Part shown: piece by piece, positions 8,654 to 17,154 of the stretch | Layout of the letters: every line of letters starts with the position of its first letter | Numbering within the stretch: the first letter of the stretch is position 1 | Origin: Leisingera thetidis | GTDB lineage: Bacteria; Pseudomonadota; Alphaproteobacteria; Rhodobacterales; Rhodobacteraceae | Direction of reading: 5' to 3' | DNA: 64,000 bases | Assembly: GCF_025857195.1 (NCBI RefSeq) | Contig: NZ_CP109789.1 | Location: 124,001 to 188,000 of the forward strand | Notes under the pieces: model-generated | The model's input: the letters and a program-made list of their open reading frames with translations, nothing else | Databases searched by the model: none | Told to the model about the DNA's origin: nothing | Translations under genes and position numbers: made by a program

Positions 8654-9062
8654 TCGCCGAATCTTTGTAGGAGCTTTTCCGGAACGAGGAATTGGCCAAG
8701 CTTGATCGCGCTGGCTCTCCGAAGTCCCAGCCGGGACGCGGTCCCCGATGATGCCGAAAGCAGGCCAGTTGTCAGACATTCATGTCTGAGTACGCCGCCA
8801 AGATGGGCACGCGGGTATCGCTATTGAACCTAGCATGATGTAGCGGCCGTTGCGCCGACTACGGACGGAAGCGCATTCCGGCTCGGGATAACAGCTTGGA
8901 GCCAAGCCTCTCTGGCGGTTCGCTGAAACGTTCGAAAACCGAGACATCGGGTCGGTGCTGGCGCCGCTCCCCGCCTTGACATCTCCGCGACGCCAGCACT
9001 CCTATTCCGCGATAGGTCATGCGTATCGCGCTGTTTCCACGTGCCAAATTCGACCTTGACAT
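8654..9062 (+). ncRNA. Candidate guide (bridge/seek) RNA region of the IS1111-type element
   Basis: About 410 bp between the transposase stop and the subterminal repeat contain no plausible gene. In the IS1111 group the guide RNA is known to be encoded at the transposase 3' side, in contrast to the 5' side in IS110 proper. The location fits. I have not derived the RNA boundaries, fold or guide loops. Confidence 0.35.
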
Positions 9063-9080
9063 AAGGCGCCCCATTACGGA

Positions 9081-9958
9081 AGGCCTGTTTCTACAATCCC
9101 GAGCTCAACCGCACCTACGCGGATCTGGCCGCGCATTATGACACCGCCGTAGTGCCCGCGCGGCCGCGCAAGCCCAAGGACAAAGCCAAGGTCGAGAGCG
9201 CTGTCCTGCTGGTCGAACGCTGGATCCTGGCGCGGCTGCGCAACCGGCAATTCTTCAGCCTTGAGGAGGTGAACGCCGCCATCCGACCGTTGCTGGATCG
9301 GCTCAACGACAAGGTCTCCCGCCACCTTGGCGCCAGCCGCCGGCAGCTGTTCGAACAGCTGGACAGGCCCGCCCTGAAGCCGCTGCCGGCGGAGCCCTAC
9401 GTCTATGCCGAATGGAAGAAGTGCCGCGCGGGGATCGATTACCACATCGCAATCGGCCGGCATTACTATTCCGTGCCGCACCAGCTGGTGAAGAAAGAGC
9501 TGTGGGCCCGCATCACCGCCCGCACCGTCGAGGCTTTCCACGGCGGACAACGCGTGGCTTCGCATGTCCGCACCTCCGGCAACGGACAGCACTCCACCCA
9601 GCGGGATCATATGCCCGCCCATCACCGGTTCCGCGAAGATTGGACGCCGCAGCGCATCCATGCCCGGGCCGCCCGGGTGGGCCCGAATGCGGCGATCTTC
9701 GCCGAGGTGGTGATGCGCGGGCGCAAGCACCCGGAACAGGGCTACCGCACCTGCCTGGGCGTGATCCGGCTGGCCGACAAGTTCGGCCGGGACCGCCTCG
9801 ACGCCGCCTGCAAGCGGGCGCTCGAGATCAACGCCCGTTCCTATTCATCGGTCCATTCGATCCTGAAGAACGGGCTGGAGCGCAAGCCCCGCACCCGCGC
9901 CGCGGAGGAGCCTGCAATCACCCACCCCAACATCCGTGGCGCCGACTATTTCCATTGA
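9081..9958 (+). pseudogene. istA: istA 3' part (IS21 copy 2)
   Basis: The frame resumes at the end of the IS1111-type insertion and reads to the stop at 9958: [20 protein letters not shown], then [20 protein letters not shown] carrying the last catalytic Glu, and a C-terminal beta-barrel region. With the part at 7140-7460 this gives about 400 of roughly 510 residues. The protein is not producible because of the insertion and the missing 5' end. Confidence 0.85.
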
Positions 9959-9968
9959 AAGGATACTC

Positions 9969-10724
9969 ATGCTGACCCATCCAACCCTCGACCGCCTGAA
10001 AGCCCTGCGCCTTGATGGCATGGCGGAAGCCTTTGCCGAATTGCAGGCGCAGGACGGCGCCGCCGGTCTGACCCACGCCGAATGGCTGGGCCTGCTTGCC
10101 GACCGCGAAGCTGCCAGCCGGGAGACCAAGCGCTTGACGCGCGCATGCGCGCGGCCGGTTGCGCCATGTGGGCGCCTGCCCGGAAGATGTCGATTATCGC
10201 GCCCGCCGCGGCCTCGACAAAGCGCTGTTCCAGAGCCTGCTCACGGGCAAGTGGATCGCCGACAAGCGCAGCCTGATCATCACCGGCCCGTGCGGGGTCG
10301 GCAAGACTTGGCTGGGCTGCGCTCTGGCGCAGGCCGCCTGCCGCGATGGCACCACTGTGCTCTACAAGCGCATGCCGCGCCTCTTCGAGGAACTCGAAAT
10401 GGCCCATGGCGATGGCCGCTTCCCCGTCTGTTCCGCAGTCTCACGAAAACCCAGTTGCTGATCCTCGATGACTGGGGGCCGGACCGGCTGACCGCACCGC
10501 AGCGCCGCGATCTCATGGAGATCATCGAAGAGCGATACGAGCGCGGCTCCACCATGATCACCAGCCAGCTGCCCGTCTCCGCCTGGCATGACCTTATCGG
10601 AGAACCCACCTTCGCCGACGCCATCCTTGACCGCATCGTTCACAATGCCTACCGCCTCCAACTTGAGGGGCAGTCCATGCGCAAAACCATCTCCGAAAAG
10701 GATGACGTAACACCTCAGACCTGA
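9969..10724 (+). pseudogene. istB: IstB ATPase with two compensating frameshifts
   Basis: IstB is the AAA+ helper of IS21 transposition. The start (ATG 9969, MLTHPTLDRLKALRLDG) and end (LLILDDWGPDRLTAPQRRD with Walker B, to the stop at 10724) share one frame. The middle, with Walker A in ITGPCGVGKTWLGCALAQ, lies in another frame (about 10130-10425). Deleting or adding one base near 10130-10150 and restoring one C in the CCCC run near 10425 rebuilds a normal protein. Walker A and B are thus separated by frameshifts and the gene is inactive as read. Confidence 0.85.
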
Positions 10725-10759
10725 TACCCCGAAACCTATGCCTCACGGCAACGCGTCAA

Positions 10760-10828
10760 AGGTGGCCGAATACTTCGGTACAGGTGGCCGGATAAAATCG
10801 GATTCAGTGGCCGAATACGTCGGAATGC
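10760..10828. repeat. IS21 right-end terminal repeats
   Basis: Three spaced copies of (A/G)GTGGCCG(A/G)AT(A)...CGG at about 10761, 10783 and 10807 beyond istB, matching the arrays at 636-680 and 3208-3252. They close IS21 copy 2. The defence genes begin immediately after. Confidence 0.7.
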
Positions 10829-10850
10829 GCACACGTCTATCGTCGCGGAG

Positions 10851-12602
10851 CTATCTCGTGCTTTGACGCCTCCAAGCTAACACGGCCCCCGCAATATCCG
10901 ACTTCGGCATCTCACCCCCCCAATGGTCCCAGAATTCTATAGTTGCGCTATTCGGTTTGTTTCGCGGCTCTCCAACTCGAACCCTGGTTGGCAAAAGGCT
11001 TGCATCACCGACGACCAATGCTTCACCGACATCAAGAACGGGCAGCAGATCACCAAATCCGCCTAGGCTATCTGGCAAGAGCCTTCGGATAACGTTCTGG
11101 TCATCGCCATTCGTCAAACGCATGGCGACCACGTTGTTGCACTGACTCAGGACAGTCTTGTTTACTTCGGACGGACGTTGACTAATGACCACAAGGCCTA
11201 CGCCGTATTTCCGACCTTCTTTGGCGATGCGTTCAAAAATGCCAACAGAGATGTCATCTACCCCTTCGCGACCCGCTCTCTCTGGAATGTACAAGTGCGC
11301 TTCGTCGCAGAACAAAGCTATTGGATGACGCCGTTCCACTGGTGTCCATTGGGTGATATTGAAAACCAGCTTTGCAAGCAGGCTGACCATCAAGGGCAGG
11401 ATGTCGGATGGAACCTCTGAGAAATCAATGATCTTGATGCCACCTCGACCACTTTGTTGCGCCCCGCTGCTGGCTGTCAGCGCGTGGGCCAGTCTTGATA
11501 GCCAATCCATTTCCATACATTCAGCGTGTGGCTGAAATAGGAAACCAAGGCGGCGGTCGAGATGCTTAGCCTCAAAGCGGGCGATAAGGCGGCTCAGCTT
11601 GCCATTGAAGTCCCCAGCTTTGTCCGAGCCTGCTCGCGCGCCGGGAACTCTCTCAGTATCAAGGTGCTTAAGGCGGTCGAGGATTTTGTCCAACGGGAAT
11701 GGCACGGGGCTGTCGACGGTGAAATTGGCCAGAACGTCCGCGTGATCGCCGTCGGTGAGATACTTTCGTTTTGCCTCTGTAATTGTATTTGCCATAACCA
11801 TAGCTTGGTTGGGCGCATTCTGATCTGATCGATCTACAAAGAGAGAAACCATGGCTTCATATCCGAGCAGCCAATAGGGCAGGTAGAGGACCCCATGATC
11901 AAGACCGTGATTTTGCCCAAGGTCGCCTGGACCGGCTACTCGCAAGTGGCGAAACTCCTCGCCATCCAATGTTTTGTACTCACCGTGGATATCAAACAAG
12001 ATGGCATTGGCCTGCGCCAAAGCTGCGACTTGGTCTAAAACCCGTGCTGTGGTGTAGGACTTGCCTGAACCTGTGCTTCCCACAATCACGGCGTGTCGCT
12101 GGAACAGCCTGTTTCCATTGAGAAACGCGGTAGCTTTGTCATCGAGGGTGTACTTGCCAAGCTCTAGTTGCGGTCCGTCGCCAGTAACATTTGAAATCAC
12201 CTGCATGAAGTTAGTCAGGCGCTCACCCTCTAGTGCGAAGCAGTTTGCATCGATTTCGGGAACCGTTTCGAGAGTTCTTCTGAAGACGTTTTCATCCAGC
12301 CCCAACTTGTCGATAAGAGTGCCGATAAGTGAGACGCGAACCAGATTGTTCTCGGGCAACTCTGCTATTTCATCTGCATCGGGCTGCGGGTCTTCAGGCG
12401 AAGTATTTGGCGCTTTTCGAGTGATGCGGGAAACTACGCCCACCAAGTGCTGACCTGCTTTGCTGCTTTGGAGGGCGACAAGCCGATTGACCTGCACGCG
12501 CTTCAATCTTTCAAGTTCATCAACGCGAACCACGACGACCGCGGTATCGACTGCAATGATCTTTCCAAGTGCTTCGGCATCCTCGTAATCAAAAATCGGC
12601 AT
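10851..12602 (-). CDS. herA: HerA-family ATPase/translocase of a SIR2-HerA (Nezha-type) defence pair
   Basis: 583 residues. The HAS-barrel-like N-terminal region (residues 1-150) is followed by a P-loop ATPase (DUF87) with Walker A GSTGSGKS (175-182), Walker B IALFCDEAH (428-436) and the downstream GVGLVVISQRPSEVNKTVL helicase motif. HerA proteins form hexameric DNA-stimulated ATPases. Together with a SIR2 NADase they make an anti-phage complex that depletes NAD. I chose the ATG at 12602, which has GAGG eight bases upstream; a GTG at 12614 that overlaps the SIR2 stop (GTGA) is the alternative. It is the last gene of a minus-strand operon. IS21 repeats lie right behind its stop. Confidence 0.88.
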   Translation of the reverse strand: MPIFDYEDAEALGKIIAVDTAVVVVRVDELERLKRVQVNRLVALQSSKAGQHLVGVVSRITRKAPNTSPEDPQPDADEIAELPENNLVRVSLIGTLIDKLGLDENVFRRTLETVPEIDANCFALEGERLTNFMQVISNVTGDGPQLELGKYTLDDKATAFLNGNRLFQRHAVIVGSTGSGKSYTTARVLDQVAALAQANAILFDIHGEYKTLDGEEFRHLRVAGPGDLGQNHGLDHGVLYLPYWLLGYEAMVSLFVDRSDQNAPNQAMVMANTITEAKRKYLTDGDHADVLANFTVDSPVPFPLDKILDRLKHLDTERVPGARAGSDKAGDFNGKLSRLIARFEAKHLDRRLGFLFQPHAECMEMDWLSRLAHALTASSGAQQSGRGGIKIIDFSEVPSDILPLMVSLLAKLVFNITQWTPVERRHPIALFCDEAHLYIPERAGREGVDDISVGIFERIAKEGRKYGVGLVVISQRPSEVNKTVLSQCNNVVAMRLTNGDDQNVIRRLLPDSLGGFGDLLPVLDVGEALVVGDASLLPTRVRVGEPRNKPNSATIEFWDHWGGEMPKSDIAGAVLAWRRQSTR

Positions 12603-12610
12603 CTCGATCC

Positions 12611-13648
12611 TCACATAACCATTTTGTTGAAACTATCGAATGACCAAAGGTCGGGCTTTTCAATGTGTACGCCGTCTGGATGTTCCGGCAAAAATGCCCT
12701 TGTCCCGTCACCATCCCTCTCTAGCGCCAAATAGGCTTTGCCCGCATTTTCTGCCAAGAAGTTTTTGGCCTCCTCGGTGAGCGTGCGAGCCAAGATCACG
12801 ATGGGTACGTTTTGCTGCCTGCACCTGTCGACAATCTTCGGCTGAATGTGCCGATCTCGAAAACCGTAGCCCACGCAGAGAAATGAAGCAGCCTGTTCCA
12901 ACGCCCTGTCGGCACCTTGGATTGCCGATCGAAATGGCTCATCGTGCGTGCGCTCGTATTTGCTCACACCAGGCGTCACAATCAGCGGCTCAAAGCCTGC
13001 CGGAAGAGCGTTAAGTATTGGCAAGGAAACAACACGACCAGCGGCGTCGGCAAACCAGTCGAGAGAACCGTGAACCTTCCAGATCCTGACGGTTCTTGCC
13101 GTCTGGCTTCCCCGGCGAACTGAAACCGGATTGCCACCTTCGCGCGGTCGGATAATGCCAGGCGCAAAGCCCGTCGCGTGGAAATACCCCGCCATATCAG
13201 ACGCATACTCTGCGACGCGATCATAATTCGGTGTCACGATATTTGTGACCATATGGGTGCTCTTGAACATGCCACGAAGCAAGTCTGCTAGGTCGAAATG
13301 CTCTACTCCCATAGCGGCTCGCCCCATCACCGCCAGGTCATCTTCTGCGATCGCTTGCCAGGTCAGCGCGACGATTTTTGCGACAAGGCTCAATGGCGCG
13401 GCAGTTTTTAGTAGAACCTCCTCAAGGCCGTCGCCCTCTGACAAAGCTGTTCTAATTAACAGCCACGCATCAGCTTCCTCACCTTCGTCTGGTTGGATTT
13501 GGTCCCTAAGATATTGGGCCAATTCACCCATACCTCGTAGTCCATGAACGACGGATGCACCGCTCCCCAGAATAACAACTGGATGTTGCTGAAAGCAGCC
13601 TTGGGCGATTGTCGCGATCTTCTCGGTAATTTTTTCCACTTCGCTCAT
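12611..13648 (-). CDS. SIR2-family NAD-hydrolase effector of a SIR2-HerA defence pair
   Basis: 345 residues. Sirtuin-type Rossmann motifs: VILGSGAS (residues 25-32), TPNYDR (139-144) with Asn141 and Asp143, WKVHGSLDW (190-198) with the likely catalytic His193, and [13 protein letters not shown] near the C-terminus. Defence SIR2 proteins act as NADases on phage infection. The start ATG overlaps the stop of the upstream methylase remnant (ATGA, 13645-13648), and the stop is followed within a few bases by herA, so the three are translationally coupled. The SIR2-HerA pairing is known as Nezha. No lesion is visible in this gene. Confidence 0.88.
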   Translation of the reverse strand: MSEVEKITEKIATIAQGCFQQHPVVILGSGASVVHGLRGMGELAQYLRDQIQPDEGEEADAWLLIRTALSEGDGLEEVLLKTAAPLSLVAKIVALTWQAIAEDDLAVMGRAAMGVEHFDLADLLRGMFKSTHMVTNIVTPNYDRVAEYASDMAGYFHATGFAPGIIRPREGGNPVSVRRGSQTARTVRIWKVHGSLDWFADAAGRVVSLPILNALPAGFEPLIVTPGVSKYERTHDEPFRSAIQGADRALEQAASFLCVGYGFRDRHIQPKIVDRCRQQNVPIVILARTLTEEAKNFLAENAGKAYLALERDGDGTRAFLPEHPDGVHIEKPDLWSFDSFNKMVM

Positions 13649-14243
13649 AGACCAATCTCCGCATCGGGGTTTCCGGCGGCCAGGGCGTTCATGTAGGCGA
13701 GGCATAGCTCGCAAGAGCGGTGTTTGCCGCCATAAGCAGCCTTCTCGTCGCGCTCTACGATCGGGAAGGTCGAGTAAATGTAGCGGATGTCGTCGCGGTC
13801 GGTGATGCCGTAGAGGTGGAAGAAAACGGCATCTAGCTTGGCCCGCAGAATAAGGCGGCGCTCTTCGTCCCAGACGAAGGGGGGCCTTACGCCTCCGGCC
13901 TCGTCCACATAGCCAATATCCTGCGCAAACCGTGCCATACCATGGGCGGTATAGGTGAGCTCAAGAACGGTCTGCCGGACAACCTCAGCCGCACTCCTCA
14001 CGCCAAGGGCGTTCCACTCCGAAACGCCTTGAAACGTTTCGGTCAAAAAGTCGGATGTAAACAGGCTGCCCTGGCTTGCGATCTCACTGCTCAAATCGAG
14101 ATTCCCTCTTCTTGTCGCCGAAATAACAGTTGCTGGAATGCAGCGCAGCACAAATGTGAAGAGACGAAGCTTCCCAATGTCTGCCTGAACCGACTGCAGC
14201 GGTGGTGTTTGTTGTCGTAGCGAAAGCCCGCTTCCCGCCCGTT
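13645..14243 (-). pseudogene. C-terminal remnant of an Eco57I-like methylase/type IIG restriction protein
   Basis: An open frame without a normal start. The C-terminal 120 or so residues carry [58 protein letters not shown] and [12 protein letters not shown], a block characteristic of the end of large single-chain N6-adenine methylases with an Eco57I-type domain. The SAM-binding and NPPY motifs are absent; the frame closes upstream at a TGA near 14244, about 80 bp from the integrase stop. The stop overlaps the SIR2 start, so the intact gene was part of the defence operon. It was probably cut off by integration of, or deletion next to, the integrase module. Confidence 0.75.
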
Positions 14244-14284
14244 CTCAACAGAATGCGAGCCAATTCCACTTATCTCTCGCTGGT

Positions 14285-14314
14285 GCGCAGGCAGACGTTT
14301 CCGCCTGCCTGCGC
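14285..14314 (-). terminator. Stem-loop 3' of the integrase pair
   Basis: Perfect 10-bp stem GCGCAGGCAG (14285-14294) / CTGCCTGCGC (14305-14314) with a 10-base loop, nine bases past the int2 stop. No clear T-run follows, so it may be a weak terminator or mark the end of the integrated module. Confidence 0.4.
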
Positions 14315-14322
14315 TTGCGCCC

Positions 14323-15468
14323 CTAGCTGCCCCAAAGCATGTCTATCTTCCGAGACACTTTGTCCGCGGCTCTTTCGGAAAATCCGGCATCGAGGTGCGC
14401 GTAACGCTCGGTGCTATCCGGTGACCTGTGGCCAAGCAGCTTGCCAGTCATGTGGAGGGTTACACCCGACATGATCGCGTGTGAAGCGTATGTGTGACGG
14501 AGATCGTGCAACCGGATGCCGTCGGGTAGGTCAGCCAGGCGTTTGAACGTTTGCCACGCATGATCGACTGACGTGCGGTGCGGCTTCTTTGTGCGCTGCG
14601 CCAGGAACACGTAACTGGACCGGCGCTGTTTTCGCAGACGGTCAAAGTACTGGATTGCAGCATTGCTCAGATTGACTTCGCGCGGGCCTGTTTTGGTGCG
14701 CCGAAGTGTGAGCTTATCTTTTCCGACCTCATCCCATCTCAACCGCAGGATTTCGCCGGAGCGGCAGCCGGTCAGCAGCATCAGCCAAATCGCATCCGCA
14801 GCGTCCCTCTGCCTGGAGGTTGCGGAGTTCAGCACGGTGGCCAGCCGCCGGAGCTGGCCGCTGCTCAGCATGCGCCCGCGCGCCAAGCGCCGGTTGAAAC
14901 GCAATGGCGCTGCCGGATTGGGCAAGTCCGCCGGAAGATGACCTGCTTCCCGGCCCCAATTCAGAATTGTCGTGAAGTGCCCAAGCGCCTGGTTGGCCCC
15001 GCCCGGCCGCGAACGGGAATAGGCATAGAACCATTCGGCGATGTCGGGCGTTGTGATCCGCGTAATTTTACTCCGGCCAAAAACGGGCAGAAGCTGCGTA
15101 TCCAGATAGTAGCCCAGCGAGGAAAGCGTGGAATTGGCATAGACCCCGCGCTTGGCATCCAGGAAGGCGGTGCAGAGCGCCGAGAAGGTGAGTGTGTTGC
15201 GCTGCTCCGGGGCAGGGGGTCGCTGTCCTGTGCCTCTGTGCGCATGGAAGGCTTCGCGTGCCTCGCAGATTTCCATGTCCTCAAAACGCCCCAAGGTGAC
15301 ACGCCGGGTTTTCCCCGCGTCCCGCTGCCAGCAGACCCAGGACTTGGCGCCGCCGGGCTGGACACGCAGGGCCAGGCCGTCGCACTGGGCATCATGAAGC
15401 ACGTATTCCTTCTTGCGCGGCTTGAGAGATGACAAGATCAGCGGGGTGAGGAGGGTGACGGTTTTCAT
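14323..15468 (-). CDS. Tyrosine recombinase/integrase, second of an overlapping pair
   Basis: 381 residues, phage P4-like. An N-terminal arm-binding domain (DGLALRVQPGGAKSWV), a core-binding domain, then the catalytic domain with LTGCRSGEILRLRW (Arg), LHDLRHTYASHAIMSG (His-x-x-Arg) and LLGHRSPDSTERYAHL (His, nucleophile Tyr). The start ATG (15466-15468) overlaps the stop of the upstream integrase as ATGA. A stem-loop follows its stop. It integrates or excises the mobile module. Two recombinases that overlap suggests they act together. Confidence 0.9.
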   Translation of the reverse strand: MKTVTLLTPLILSSLKPRKKEYVLHDAQCDGLALRVQPGGAKSWVCWQRDAGKTRRVTLGRFEDMEICEAREAFHAHRGTGQRPPAPEQRNTLTFSALCTAFLDAKRGVYANSTLSSLGYYLDTQLLPVFGRSKITRITTPDIAEWFYAYSRSRPGGANQALGHFTTILNWGREAGHLPADLPNPAAPLRFNRRLARGRMLSSGQLRRLATVLNSATSRQRDAADAIWLMLLTGCRSGEILRLRWDEVGKDKLTLRRTKTGPREVNLSNAAIQYFDRLRKQRRSSYVFLAQRTKKPHRTSVDHAWQTFKRLADLPDGIRLHDLRHTYASHAIMSGVTLHMTGKLLGHRSPDSTERYAHLDAGFSERAADKVSRKIDMLWGS

Positions 15469-16739
15469 GCTCGCGCCCTCCGGCCTCGGTGCGCCGAACG
15501 CCAAGCCAGGAGTCCTTTGCGGAACGTGGCTGGGTCGATTCCGTTTTCATCGCAGAAGGCGCCGATGGAGAGCCGTGAATTGCAGAAGCGCTGGTAAATC
15601 GAACTGTCCCGGACGCGGCCCGTAGCGGGAACCTTGACGATCTTTTCCAGATGCGTTCCCACCCGCTGGCTTGCAGCCTTGATGGTGCGGTCCTCCAAAT
15701 GCGCATAACCTTCGGTGGTTGCGAGATCGGAATGGCCCAGCAACCCGCCGATCACGCGCAGATCCAGCCCGGCGTTGATGCCAACTGAGGCAAAGCTGTG
15801 GCGCAGATCATGCAGGCGGACCCCGCTGAGTTTTGCGCTTTGCCGGAGCCTGCGCCAAACTCTGTCAATCCGGTGGTCCGGCATTGGGTCCTTGCCCTCG
15901 CCGAACACGTACAGGTTGTTGCGCGGAAAGGAGGCCAGAACCCGTTTTGCGGGACGCCCGAGCCAGATCGCGCGCGGTCCGGACTTGGCATCTGGCAGAG
16001 CGCAGCGCGGCCCGTCGATCATGTCCCACCGCAGCGCAAGCGCTTCCCCTTTGCGGCAGCCGGTGAGGGCGAGAAAGCGGAAGCAGCCCGCCTCACGCGG
16101 GTGGGTTTCCTCCAGCCGCCGCAGAGCAGTTCCCAGCCGCGCCCACTGTGCCTCGGAGAGGTAAGTGGCCGTGAAACTTGTCTTGCGGCGCCTCAGCCCC
16201 TTGCAAGGGTTGCTGCCGGGCGGCTGCAGACCAAGCAGTTCCGCGTGGCGCATCATGCCGGACAAAACGGCGAGTGCGCGGTTGCCGCTGGCGGCACTGC
16301 CGGGCAGACCGTCTTTCCAGGAAATCAAATCTGCCCGTGTCACCTGATTAAGCCGCTTGCTGCCCAGTTCAGGAATGATGAGGTGTTCAACGTCATGTGC
16401 GTGGGCGCGTTGCGTAGCCGCTTTCCAGCTCGGGGCGAGATCCTTGAGATAGCGGCGGCTGAAGGCGGCCACCGTCGGGGCGGCGTCCGGAGCTGCCCCT
16501 GCAGTTACGCCGTCGAGCAGCGCACGTGCCAGCTCGCGGGCCTGGGGCAGGGGGATCGCATCGGCCCGCCCGAGTGTCTGCTTCCGGGTCCTGCCATCGG
16601 CACGCCACTGCACGATCCAGGAGCTTGTGGTGCCGCGCTGCCGGAGGCCCAACTTGGGAACCTCGGTGTCCCATTGAACGGTCTCTGACCGTTCGGAAAC
16701 TGGACGGGTATTGGCGGTGTTCAGAGCGGATTTACGCAT
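15465..16739 (-). CDS. Tyrosine recombinase/integrase, first of an overlapping pair
   Basis: 424 residues from the ATG at 16739, preceded by GAAGGAAAACAGCC (ribosome site GAAGGA). The catalytic domain has LTGCRKGEALALRW, LHDLRHSFASVGINAG and LLGHSDLATTEGYAHLED, so Arg, His-x-x-Arg, His and Tyr are all present. A C-terminal tail of about 65 residues beyond the tyrosine (GRVRDSSIYQRFCNSRLSIG, then FRKGLLAWRSAHRGRR) resembles a small DNA-binding extension and is unusual for this family. It is only distantly like its partner int2, so this is not a recent duplication. Confidence 0.9.
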   Translation of the reverse strand: MRKSALNTANTRPVSERSETVQWDTEVPKLGLRQRGTTSSWIVQWRADGRTRKQTLGRADAIPLPQARELARALLDGVTAGAAPDAAPTVAAFSRRYLKDLAPSWKAATQRAHAHDVEHLIIPELGSKRLNQVTRADLISWKDGLPGSAASGNRALAVLSGMMRHAELLGLQPPGSNPCKGLRRRKTSFTATYLSEAQWARLGTALRRLEETHPREAGCFRFLALTGCRKGEALALRWDMIDGPRCALPDAKSGPRAIWLGRPAKRVLASFPRNNLYVFGEGKDPMPDHRIDRVWRRLRQSAKLSGVRLHDLRHSFASVGINAGLDLRVIGGLLGHSDLATTEGYAHLEDRTIKAASQRVGTHLEKIVKVPATGRVRDSSIYQRFCNSRLSIGAFCDENGIDPATFRKGLLAWRSAHRGRRARA

Positions 16740-16884
16740 GGCTGTTTTCCTTCTCAGCTTCAGGAAAAATTCCACGCAGTTTCCCGGGAAGCGGCCAGGA
16801 AAAGCGGGGAAGCAGCATAGTTCAGGAAGGAAAACCGCCGCCGCGGCCCGTTCCGCAGGCGGGAAAGCCAGTCGGTTGAATGGC

Positions 16885-17154
16885 TTACCAGGTGCCTTGG
16901 AACGCCGGTTTCGGCCCGGAGGCCTCAGATTTGTCCCACACCTCACGCAGCAAAGCTGCAATCAGCGCAAGGCGCTGATAAAATTGCCAAAATTGGCATT
17001 TTGTCAATTGGGGGGTGGCAGCACCTTGTGACGCCCTATTTTCAAGGGCCGAAATTGCCTCTGGCCCAGCTGTGGCCCGGCTCTGGCCCAGCGTGGCCCA
17101 GGCTGCGGGCCAGCTCTGGCCCGGCAAAATCGGGGGAGTCCGTGCCTCGTTCAT
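16885..17154 (-). CDS. Hypothetical 89-residue protein, translationally coupled
   Basis: The start overlaps the stop of the preceding gene as ATGA (17151-17154), which argues for translation. The N-terminal half is Ala/Trp/Gln-rich (GQSWPAAWATLGQSRATAG) because it is read through the TGGCCC repeat array at 17062-17122. The C-terminal half contains a possible helix (FYQRLALIAALLREVWDK). I recognise no family. The 11-bp period of the repeats is not a codon multiple, so the array may be selected as DNA and the ORF could be incidental. Confidence 0.4.
   Translation of the reverse strand: MNEARTPPILPGQSWPAAWATLGQSRATAGPEAISALENRASQGAATPQLTKCQFWQFYQRLALIAALLREVWDKSEASGPKPAFQGTW
16985..16998. promoter_or_regulatory. 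Palindrome upstream of the integrase pair
   Basis: TGCCAA-AA-TTGGCA, perfect 6-bp arms with a 2-base centre, embedded in an AT-rich tract about 250 bp before int1. A reasonable operator for a dimeric regulator or a recombinase/excisionase accessory site. It also lies inside the possible 89-residue ORF. Confidence 0.35.
17062..17122. repeat. Helically phased TGGCCC repeat array
   Basis: TGGCCC occurs at 17062, 17073, 17084 and 17094 (spacings 11, 11, 10), inverted as GGGCCA at 17107, and again at 17117. The 10-11 bp period places the motif on one face of the helix, as in binding-site arrays. It lies between the relaxase operon and the integrases. Confidence 0.5.

Larger units (their letters stand above)
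7461..9080 (+). mobile_element. IS110-family (IS1111-group) element inside istA
   Basis: The istA reading frame breaks after VTK (7460) and resumes with [14 protein letters not shown] at about 9082, which defines the insertion precisely. Near the two ends lies a 12-bp inverted repeat: CCGTAATGGGGC (7464-7475) and GCCCCATTACGG (9068-9079). Subterminal inverted repeats distinguish the IS1111 group from classical IS110. About 1.62 kb, with one transposase gene and about 0.4 kb of non-coding sequence downstream of it. Confidence 0.85.

Noticed and set aside
17062..17122. TGGCCC array as a plasmid replication iteron set or CRISPR
   Set aside because: Units are only 6 bp with no unique spacers, and no Rep or Cas gene is present.
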